A stretch of DNA of 64,000 nucleotides from NCBI RefSeq assembly GCF_001467585.1, contig NZ_LNXY01000027.1:692620-756619 (forward strand), in the 5' to 3' direction. The first letter of the stretch is position 1; every line of letters begins with the position of its first letter. Under the pieces are notes generated by a model, which worked only from the letters and a program-made list of their open reading frames with translations, had not been told where the DNA came from and made no database searches. The position numbers and the translations under genes are program-made. Shown here piece after piece: positions 57,783 through 64,000 of this stretch. This DNA is from Legionella drozanskii LLAP-1 (GTDB lineage Bacteria; Pseudomonadota; Gammaproteobacteria; Legionellales; Legionellaceae).

Positions 57783-58226
57783 ATGACTATTAAAGACAGC
57801 ATTAGTAACGATCTTAAGGACGCTATGCGTGCCAGGGAAAAACAGAAACTGGACACCTTGCGTCTTATCACTGCTGCAGTCAAACAAGTCGAAATCGATG
57901 AGCGTATTGTCGTTGATGATGAACGCATGTTAATCATCTTAGACAAGCTTGCCAAGCAACGCAAGGAATCTATTGCTCAATTTGAGGCTGCCGGTCGAGA
58001 TGATCTGGTCGCTCAAGAGCAATATGAATTAGGCGTTATCGGTCATTATTTGCCTGCCCCCTTATCAGATGAAGAAATCGAAGCACTTGTTGCCCAAGCC
58101 TTTACTGAGTCAGGAGCAGCAAAAATGAGTGATATGGGCAAGGTCATGGCTATTCTAAAGCCACAATTACAAGGTCGAGCCGATATGAGCAAAGTTAGTC
58201 TCTTGATCAAGGCAAAATTGAGTTAG
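57783..58226 (+). CDS. yqeY: GatB/YqeY domain-containing protein
   Basis: This 147-residue protein resembles the C-terminal tRNA-binding tail of GatB. The opening TIKDSISNDLKDAMRAREKQKLDTLRLI and the central RDDLVAQEQYELGVIGHYLPAPLSDEEIEALV are characteristic. So is the closing KVMAILKPQLQGRADMSKVS. Its own function is not firmly known; a role in tRNA or amidotransferase biology is assumed. It commonly sits between rpsU and dnaG, as here. Confidence 0.9.
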   Translation: MTIKDSISNDLKDAMRAREKQKLDTLRLITAAVKQVEIDERIVVDDERMLIILDKLAKQRKESIAQFEAAGRDDLVAQEQYELGVIGHYLPAPLSDEEIEALVAQAFTESGAAKMSDMGKVMAILKPQLQGRADMSKVSLLIKAKLS

Positions 58227-58234
58227 CCGCGTTC

Positions 58235-59971
58235 ATGTCTGGCTTAATTCCACAGCCATTCCTCGATGAACTGCTTGGCCGAACAGATATCGTAGAGCTA
58301 ATTGACGGCTATGTTCCATTGAAAAAGCGTGGAACTAGCTTCATTTCCTGCTGCCCTTTCCACAGTGAAAAAACACCTTCCTTTAATGTGGTAGCAAAAA
58401 AACAATTTTATCATTGCTTCGGATGTGGCGTGAGTGGCAATGCCATTAGCTTCATCATGAGCTATCTGAATCAAGGTTTTACTGATGCGATAGAAACTTT
58501 AGCCGCGCGCTTAGGCATGAAAGTACCGCGTGAAGGCAATCCTGAAAAAAATCAACAGTCGCTCAGTTTGTATCAATTGCTGACGCGAGTGAGTCAATTC
58601 TATCAACAAACCTTAAAAACCAATGGAGAAGTAGCTATTAACTACTTACGAGGACGCGGTCTAAGTGGAGAAATAGCGAAGCTCTATCAAATAGGATACG
58701 CACCAGCAGGTTGGCAAACTCTTGAGTTACAATTTAAGCGCAATCGAAATGAACTCATAGCAACAGGCATGTTGATAAAAAAAGACGATGGTAAAACTTA
58801 CGATCGGTATCGCCATCGCATTATGTTTCCCATTCATGATCGACATGGACGAATCATTGGTTTTGGCGGGCGAGCAATTGATGCGGAACAAAAACCCAAA
58901 TATTTAAATTCCCCAGAAACAACTATTTTCCAAAAAAGTCGTGAACTTTATGGCCTGCACCAAATTCTCCAGCAGCAGAATACCATCGAGAACATTGTGG
59001 TTGTTGAAGGCTATATGGATGTCATCGCCCTAGCCCAACATGGCATTCGCAATGCTGTTGCCGCTTTAGGTACTGCAACCAGCGGCTTTCACATTCAACT
59101 ATTAGCTAAGCATACTAAACAACTTATTTTTTGTTTTGACGGTGACGCAGCAGGAAGACAAGCGGCCTGGAGAGCTTTAGAAAGTTGTTTACCTGAGTTA
59201 AATACAGGTCTCGATGCCAGTTTTATTTTTCTACCTGAAGGGCAAGACCCGGATAGTCTGGTGCGAGAAGAAGGTAGTGAACAATTCAAAACCCGGTTAC
59301 AGAATGCGACTCCTTTAAATCGTTTTTTCTTAGATAGCATCGCGAATGGAATTGATACTTTCAGTGTGGCAGGAAAAAGCCAGCTGATTAATGCCGCAAA
59401 ACCTTATCTGCTAAAAATGCAAGATGGACCCTATAAACAGCTATTGATTCATGAATTGTCGCGCATGACGCATATTGAGAATTACCGAATATTGCAAATC
59501 TTGCATGATAATTTGCAACAAAAAGTGCAAGAAACCAGTAAAAAAATTGCCAACTCACCGATTCGCTTAGCCATTGCGCTGCTTGTTCAAAATCCCGAAA
59601 TTTATACTGCCTGTAAAACGAATATCAATCCCGAGCTGCTTGACGGCCAAGGACAGGAAATATTGCAAAAACTTCTAAGACAAATCGAAAATTCACCTGA
59701 GGCCAACACAGCAACCCTCATCGAAGCATGGCGTGACACCGCCTATTTTGAGTCATTAGGAAAATTAGCAGGCTGGGACCATCAAGAACCAGAGGAAGAG
59801 CTAATTAAAAAATTTACTGATATTATATTATTTTTGCAAAAACAAAATTTAGAAAATAAAATTAACTTATTCCTTGCAAAATCACGAAATCAGGGCTTAA
59901 CTGTTTCTGAAAGAATAATATTGCAAGAAATGATGAAACAAAGACATCAAACTGCGCATGATAAAAATTAA
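58235..59971 (+). CDS. dnaG: DNA primase DnaG
   Basis: It synthesises RNA primers for lagging-strand replication. The N-terminal CHC2 zinc finger uses C40, H43, C61 and C64. The catalytic TOPRIM domain has VVEGYMDVIALAQ and FCFDGDAAGRQAA, preceded by the RNA-polymerase-like GFGGRAIDAE. The C-terminal part (about 430-578) binds DnaB helicase and is more variable. Length 578, normal. It is 8 bases downstream of yqeY. Confidence 0.96.
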   Translation: MSGLIPQPFLDELLGRTDIVELIDGYVPLKKRGTSFISCCPFHSEKTPSFNVVAKKQFYHCFGCGVSGNAISFIMSYLNQGFTDAIETLAARLGMKVPREGNPEKNQQSLSLYQLLTRVSQFYQQTLKTNGEVAINYLRGRGLSGEIAKLYQIGYAPAGWQTLELQFKRNRNELIATGMLIKKDDGKTYDRYRHRIMFPIHDRHGRIIGFGGRAIDAEQKPKYLNSPETTIFQKSRELYGLHQILQQQNTIENIVVVEGYMDVIALAQHGIRNAVAALGTATSGFHIQLLAKHTKQLIFCFDGDAAGRQAAWRALESCLPELNTGLDASFIFLPEGQDPDSLVREEGSEQFKTRLQNATPLNRFFLDSIANGIDTFSVAGKSQLINAAKPYLLKMQDGPYKQLLIHELSRMTHIENYRILQILHDNLQQKVQETSKKIANSPIRLAIALLVQNPEIYTACKTNINPELLDGQGQEILQKLLRQIENSPEANTATLIEAWRDTAYFESLGKLAGWDHQEPEEELIKKFTDIILFLQKQNLENKINLFLAKSRNQGLTVSERIILQEMMKQRHQTAHDKN

Positions 59972-60001
59972 CACATAATATGCTAGCAAGTTTATGTTTG
60001 C

Positions 60002-60023
60002 GGGTTTATAATCAAACCCTTTT
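60002..60023 (+). terminator. Hairpin with T-tract between dnaG and rpoD
   Basis: GGGTTT (60002-60007) pairs with AAACCC (60014-60019) over a 6-base loop, followed by TTTT. The loop also contains part of a TATAAT (60007-60012) that could be a -10 box for rpoD. It may reduce rpoD readthrough or mark a separate rpoD promoter. Confidence 0.5.
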
Positions 60024-60055
60024 GTAGCTTTTAATCACTCACCTGATAAGTGCCT

Positions 60056-61933
60056 ATGAACATGAATGATCAAGAACAACAGCGCTCGCAAATCACCAAA
60101 GTTATTAGCTTGGGCAAAGAACAAAATTACCTGACGTATGCTCAGATTAACGATCTGTTACCCAACATTGTTGATACCGAACATTTTGATGTCATTATCT
60201 CTATGCTAGAAGGCATGAATATTAAAGTATTCGAATTGCCGCCAAGTGATGATGAATTAGCGCTCTTAGGTACTACCGAAGAAGCCCCAGAAGATGTTGA
60301 GGAGGCAGCAGCTGTTCTAGCTTCTGTCGACAAGGAAACAGGTCGTACAACCGATCCGGTGCGCATGTACATGCGTGAAATGGGTACTGTCGAACTCTTA
60401 ACTCGTGACGGCGAAATACGAATTGCCAAACGCATTGAAGAGGGAATTTACCAAGTCCTAAAATCGCTGGCTCATTATCCTGAAACCGTACAACTCGTAT
60501 TAGAAGATTATGACCGAGTGCTCGTGGAAGAAATGCGGTTAAGCGAAATTATCAGCGGTTTTGCCGATTCAGAAGAAGAGGCTCCTCCTACAAGTATCGG
60601 TTCTATGCTCGACGAATCTCAACAAAATGACGAGATAGCTGAAGAAATACTTGCTGTCGAAGAGGATGAAGATGGAGAAGGTGGAGGAATCGTCGAAGCC
60701 GATGATGGCCCCAACCCAGAACAAGCAAAAATTTATTTTGATGAGTTACGTGTGAACTATGAACACGCGATGACTGCATTAAAAAAACATGGACGTACCA
60801 CCAAAGAAACAGTCGTTTTACTAGATCTTATGTCTGAGTCTTTCTTAAAATTGAAATTAACCTCACGACAAGTCGATCGTCTTACCCGACATTTCCGTCA
60901 ATTACGAAATCATATCCGTGAATTTGAGCGTACTATCATGCGGATTTGTATCGAGAAAGCACGCATTCCACGCAAACTCTTTATCGATACTTTCCCAGGC
61001 CAAGAAACTGATCTCAACTGGATAGTAGATTTGGTTGCTAAACATGGCAAAAAACTCGATATGACGCGCATAGAAGATTTCAAAGAAGAAATCCTACGCC
61101 TACAATCAAAACTTACTAGTTTTGAGGAAGAATATGGTTTAAGTATCAGTGAAATTAAAGATATCAATCGTAAAATGTCGATTGGTGAAGCCAAAGCAAG
61201 ACGTGCGAAAAAAGAAATGGTCGAAGCCAACCTGCGTTTGGTTATTTCAATCGCTAAAAAATACACCAACCGCGGCTTACAATTCCTTGACTTGATCCAA
61301 GAAGGAAACATTGGTCTGATGAAAGCTGTGGATAAATTCGAATATCGTCGTGGTTATAAGTTCTCAACTTATGCAACCTGGTGGATTCGCCAAGCAATCA
61401 CTCGTTCGATTGCCGACCAAGCTCGCACCATACGTATTCCAGTGCATATGATTGAAACGATTAACAAGCTCAATCGTATTTCACGCCAAATTCTCCAGGA
61501 AACCGGACGAGAAGCCACCCCTGAAGAGTTGGCTGAGAAAATGGAACTCAGCGAAGATAAGATACGCAAAGTATTGAAAATCGCGAAGGAACCTATCTCC
61601 ATGGAAACACCTGTTGGTGATGATGACGACTCTCATTTAGGTGATTTCATTGAAGACAACAACATTGAATCACCAATCGACAGCGCAACCGCTGAAGGTT
61701 TACGTGAAGCAACTCTTGAAATCTTAGAAACCCTAACGCCAAGAGAAGCCAAGGTACTCCGCATGCGCTTCGGTATCGAAATGAACACCGATCACACCTT
61801 AGAAGAAGTAGGCAAACAGTTTGACGTAACCCGCGAGCGGATTCGACAAATCGAAGCCAAAGCCCTACGCAAACTTCGCCACCCTTCCCGCTCCGAAAAG
61901 CTACGCAGTTTCCTAGAAGGAGACGACACCTAA
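60056..61933 (+). CDS. rpoD: RNA polymerase primary sigma factor sigma-70
   Basis: This is the main housekeeping sigma factor. It has region 1.1 (about 1-80), region 1.2 ([23 protein letters not shown]) and an acidic non-conserved region (about 165-225). Regions 2.1-2.4 contain [50 protein letters not shown]. Region 3 and region 4 follow, with the helix-turn-helix [22 protein letters not shown]. About 625 residues. ATG at 60056 is used; a GTG at 60050 and ATG at 60062 are equally possible. It closes the rpsU-yqeY-dnaG-rpoD operon. Confidence 0.97.
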   Translation: MNMNDQEQQRSQITKVISLGKEQNYLTYAQINDLLPNIVDTEHFDVIISMLEGMNIKVFELPPSDDELALLGTTEEAPEDVEEAAAVLASVDKETGRTTDPVRMYMREMGTVELLTRDGEIRIAKRIEEGIYQVLKSLAHYPETVQLVLEDYDRVLVEEMRLSEIISGFADSEEEAPPTSIGSMLDESQQNDEIAEEILAVEEDEDGEGGGIVEADDGPNPEQAKIYFDELRVNYEHAMTALKKHGRTTKETVVLLDLMSESFLKLKLTSRQVDRLTRHFRQLRNHIREFERTIMRICIEKARIPRKLFIDTFPGQETDLNWIVDLVAKHGKKLDMTRIEDFKEEILRLQSKLTSFEEEYGLSISEIKDINRKMSIGEAKARRAKKEMVEANLRLVISIAKKYTNRGLQFLDLIQEGNIGLMKAVDKFEYRRGYKFSTYATWWIRQAITRSIADQARTIRIPVHMIETINKLNRISRQILQETGREATPEELAEKMELSEDKIRKVLKIAKEPISMETPVGDDDDSHLGDFIEDNNIESPIDSATAEGLREATLEILETLTPREAKVLRMRFGIEMNTDHTLEEVGKQFDVTRERIRQIEAKALRKLRHPSRSEKLRSFLEGDDT

Positions 61934-61962
61934 TTTGTGAGACAGACTACCTGTCTCACAAA
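61934..61962 (+). terminator. 12-bp stem hairpin after rpoD
   Basis: TTTGTGAGACAG (61934-61945) pairs perfectly with CTGTCTCACAAA (61951-61962) over the loop ACTAC, starting at the rpoD stop. As, not Ts, follow on the plus strand, so it is a non-classical terminator or 3'-end stabiliser. Confidence 0.55.
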
Positions 61963-62009
61963 AAAATTGTAGCAATTAACCGCATAAGCCATTACAATGG
62001 CACTCTTCC

Positions 62010-62086
62010 GGGCCTATAGCTCAGTTGGTCAGAGCAGCGGACTCATAATCCGTTGGTCCTAGGTTCAAGTCCTAGTGGGCCCACCA
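62010..62086 (+). tRNA. ileX: tRNA-Ile2 (anticodon CAT, lysidine-modified type)
   Basis: This 77-base tRNA has a complete cloverleaf: acceptor GGGCCTA with TGGGCCC, an encoded 3' CCA, a T stem CTAGG/CCTAG around TTCAAGT, and an anticodon loop CTCATAA giving CAT. CAT could read Met, but the TTCAAGT T-loop, the GACTCATAATC context and the position right after rpoD match the minor tRNA-Ile2 (ileX in E. coli). There TilS converts C34 to lysidine so it reads AUA. The TACAAT at 61993-61998 is a candidate -10 box. Confidence 0.9.
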
Positions 62087-62197
62087 ATGAAATCAAGTAG
62101 TTACGAGTAGTTTTAGAAAATTCAGAAAATCGTGTAGACGCAATGTAGACACTTTAAAGGAAGTAAATTTAATTTTAGACAGTTTGGATTGTTAAAT

Positions 62198-62917
62198 ATG
62201 TATTCTGTAAATAGTAAATTTCAAAAGTTATTTCTTGCCCTTTCAATAAGCTCTGTTATATCTTCATGCACAATGATAGATAATCAAATATGTGCCGGTT
62301 GCCAAAGGCCTTTATCGAAAGAAGCTGCTCTAAAATATAAAAACACTTCATTAGCCGACTTTATGAGAGAACGCTTTACTGATCAGCTTGGTCGTACTAC
62401 AGGCTTTTATAATAAAGAAACATCCAAAAACTCTATCAATATTCGATTGCTCGCCAGTAGAATAGAAAGACCACATGATGATATAAACAATTTCTGTCAG
62501 GTTCAGGGAGGAAATTTAGTAATTAAACAGGCCTATTATAATCCACCTCCAGGTTTATATATTTCTGAAGACGATATAAAACAAGCCGTGTTTTACACCT
62601 ATAAAAATGCCAAAGCATCTGCGCCATCCCAAATAACTATTAATAATATAATTGGCTCTGAGAATTATAATGTTAATAAACAGGATTATGCTTTGAACGC
62701 AGCACAAAACGAATATTTAAGACTGAAACATAATGCCAATGTCACCAATAACTCATTTGAAGCTCAAGATTACAGAAAAGCCCTACGTGGGGGGAAAATA
62801 GGGAAGTATTCGTGCATAAACAATAAAAATAACTTATGGTGGGTTTCTATAAAGCCTTTCAGTGTAGAAAAAGATGGCAGTTATACTTGGATAAACACTC
62901 AATTAATATTTGGTTAA
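62198..62917 (+). CDS. Unrecognised putative lipoprotein
   Basis: I do not recognise this 239-residue protein. A hydrophobic N-terminal segment ends in VISSC (C near residue 24), matching the lipobox pattern, so it may be a lipoprotein. The mature part has CAGCQRPL just after, a central CQVQGG, NPPPGLYISEDDIKQAVFY, and a C-terminal NNLWWVSIKPF. Base composition is AT-rich compared with upstream genes. It starts 111 bases after the tRNA. An ATG at 62198 is used; the ribosome-binding site is weak. It could be accessory DNA cargo. Confidence 0.5.
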   Translation: MYSVNSKFQKLFLALSISSVISSCTMIDNQICAGCQRPLSKEAALKYKNTSLADFMRERFTDQLGRTTGFYNKETSKNSINIRLLASRIERPHDDINNFCQVQGGNLVIKQAYYNPPPGLYISEDDIKQAVFYTYKNAKASAPSQITINNIIGSENYNVNKQDYALNAAQNEYLRLKHNANVTNNSFEAQDYRKALRGGKIGKYSCINNKNNLWWVSIKPFSVEKDGSYTWINTQLIFG

Positions 62918-63001
62918 AATAGTGCGAATTAATGGAATTCAAAATCCAACCAAATCAAGTAATAAAAGAATGTACCGCAACGTCCAATAAAAGGAAAAAT
63001 A

Positions 63002-63505
63002 ATGAAAAAATTAATCTTAATCGGAGCACTTGTTGCTACATCATCTAGTTATGCATTGGAACTTAAGGGTGCTAAAATACTGGAGCATCATTCCTGGTTC
63101 AGTAGTCCTGATAATAAAATCACTATAATTGCAGGCCATATAGAAAATACCCCTAATATTTATTTTTCATCCGCTTCAACCAACGCACGCGCAGATAATG
63201 CTAGAGGAACAGTGAACAGCAATATTTATACGAATGGCTCACATGGCTTCTCTATTCACAACACCTCTGGAAGCTACCAAACCTATACTGTAAATATTAA
63301 ATTATGTGCTAATTCAACCTATTGTTTTCATGATCAAACAACCGTTGGTGTTTCCAAGGGAGGCTCATACTCAAACAGCTCAAATAGTTATCTAACCTGT
63401 TCTTTTTCTTATGCCGGAAGTTATACACTGGAAGCAACAACAACGATTTCAGGAGACACCTCTTCAAATGCAAGCGGTCGTGCCTCTATTTCTGTAAGTA
63501 GATAA
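63002..63505 (+). CDS. Unrecognised secreted protein, paralogue A
   Basis: This 167-residue protein has a signal peptide (MKKLILIGALVATSSSYA) and a Ser/Thr/Asn-rich, probably beta-rich mature part. It carries GAKILEHHSW, the block AGHIENTPNIYFSS and three cysteines (in KLCANSTYC and YLTCSF). The first ~60 residues match the product of the next gene. The function is unknown; similar small secreted proteins are familiar from Legionella genomes, but I cannot name a family. AAAAGGAAAAATA precedes the ATG. Confidence 0.55.
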   Translation: MKKLILIGALVATSSSYALELKGAKILEHHSWFSSPDNKITIIAGHIENTPNIYFSSASTNARADNARGTVNSNIYTNGSHGFSIHNTSGSYQTYTVNIKLCANSTYCFHDQTTVGVSKGGSYSNSSNSYLTCSFSYAGSYTLEATTTISGDTSSNASGRASISVSR

Positions 63506-63541
63506 TGCTCTAATATAGAATTATTATAATAAGGAACAATT

Positions 63542-63778
63542 ATGAATAAATTAGTTTTAATCTTTATATCCTTAATTTTAACATCATCTGCATTCTGTAT
63601 GAGTTCAAATAAAGCAGTAATTCTCGAACATAAAACAGAAGTTACTGGCGCTGATAGTCAAGGTAGAGCGGTGAGCGGCCATCTGGATAATGGCCCTATT
63701 ATTTATCCTTCCAAACCAAAAGACTCATTAAATGTCGCTTCAAATAAAAAAAAGAATAAATCGACTCTCACAAAATAA
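63542..63778 (+). CDS. Unrecognised short secreted protein, paralogue B (possibly truncated)
   Basis: This 78-residue protein has a signal peptide (MNKLVLIFISLILTSSAF). KAVILEHKTEV and SGHLDNGPIIYPSK line up with GAKILEHHSW and AGHIENTPNIYFSS of the upstream gene, 36 bases away. After that it ends in a short Lys-rich tail, lacking the cysteine-bearing C-terminal two-thirds. It may be a truncated duplicate or a genuinely short family member. ATAAGGAACAATT precedes the ATG. Confidence 0.5.
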   Translation: MNKLVLIFISLILTSSAFCMSSNKAVILEHKTEVTGADSQGRAVSGHLDNGPIIYPSKPKDSLNVASNKKKNKSTLTK

Positions 63779-63799
63779 TCTTGCTGGATATTAACGTCC

Positions 63800-63833
63800 G
63801 TGAGGGTTTAAATTAGAATATTTAAATCCTCAC
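63800..63833 (+). terminator. Hairpin downstream of the secreted-protein pair
   Basis: GTGAGG-G-TTTAAAT pairs with ATTTAAA-T-CCTCAC, with one mismatched pair and a short loop, 21 bases after the last stop codon. There is no U-tract. The remaining ~170 bases to the window edge hold nothing recognisable. Confidence 0.5.
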
Positions 63834-64000
63834 AAAAATGGCTCTTCCCCATTTCCAGGGGCACTAATTCAAGAACACAACACCTTAACTCTTAATCTGT
63901 AATTTTCAAAGTTTCTAAAATCATAGGGTAATCCCCCCATTTTTAACTGAATCTAAAAGTAGAGGATTAGGCCGCTAGAGCCAATTTTTGCCTTGGAGGA

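Overview
The window looks like chromosome from a Legionella-type gammaproteobacterium (order Legionellales). Housekeeping genes resemble gammaproteobacterial orthologues and sit in familiar neighbourhoods (hflK-hflC-yjeT-purA, rpmB-rpmG, rpoN-hpf-ptsN, accB-accC-prmA-purH, rpsU-yqeY-dnaG-rpoD-tRNA-Ile2). Between them lie genes typical of an intracellular pathogen with a Dot/Icm type IVB secretion system: an IcmC/DotE-like membrane protein, a ProA-like M4 metalloprotease, an ankyrin-repeat protein and two acidic-tailed putative effectors. The genus is inferred from this gene content; no rRNA is present.

Layout: 0.3-4.5 kb, RhlE-type helicase, a DUF4169 protein and a second-type EF-G. 4.8-8.9 kb, gpmI, an EnvC-like protein and a CtpA protease, closed by a strong terminator. 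9-11.4 kb, an exported adenosine deaminase-like protein overlapping tail-to-tail with an alpha/beta hydrolase. 11.6-17.6 kb (minus strand), purA, yjeT, hflC, hflK, the ankyrin protein and trmB. 18-21.2 kb, rpmB, rpmG, rpoN, hpf and ptsN, with a 298-bp inverted-repeat element between hpf and ptsN. 21.3-25.6 kb (minus strand), a 1040-residue FAD oxidase/methyltransferase fusion and an unrecognised partner, lying between ptsN and ptsO. 25.9-31.7 kb, ptsO, pssA, DUF3579, the IcmC paralogue, a ferredoxin reductase-like protein, class I aldolase, an EEP nuclease and a hydrolase. 31.7-40 kb, the metalloprotease, a Sua5-type TsaC, aroQ, accBC, prmA and purH.

40.2-42.3 kb holds the most novel feature: two tandem paralogues with a conserved His-then-Cys arrangement that suggests a permuted NlpC/P60 (papain-like) fold, followed by acidic low-complexity tails and a shared C-terminal motif. 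42.6-52.1 kb holds a CBS-domain protein facing a heavy-metal efflux operon: a P1B ATPase, an OMF/MFP/RND tripartite pump and a periplasmic His/Met-rich protein. 52.1-57.3 kb has a small secreted protein, mdh, nudE, hemW, a tail-extended plsY and tsaD. 57.5-61.9 kb is the macromolecular synthesis operon.

From tRNA-Ile2(CAT) at 62.0 kb to the right edge the content changes to unrecognised, AT-rich exported proteins, including two related short ones. This is what the start of a tRNA-anchored accessory region would look like, but no integrase or second attachment site lies inside the window. There is no CRISPR array, rRNA or intact insertion sequence.
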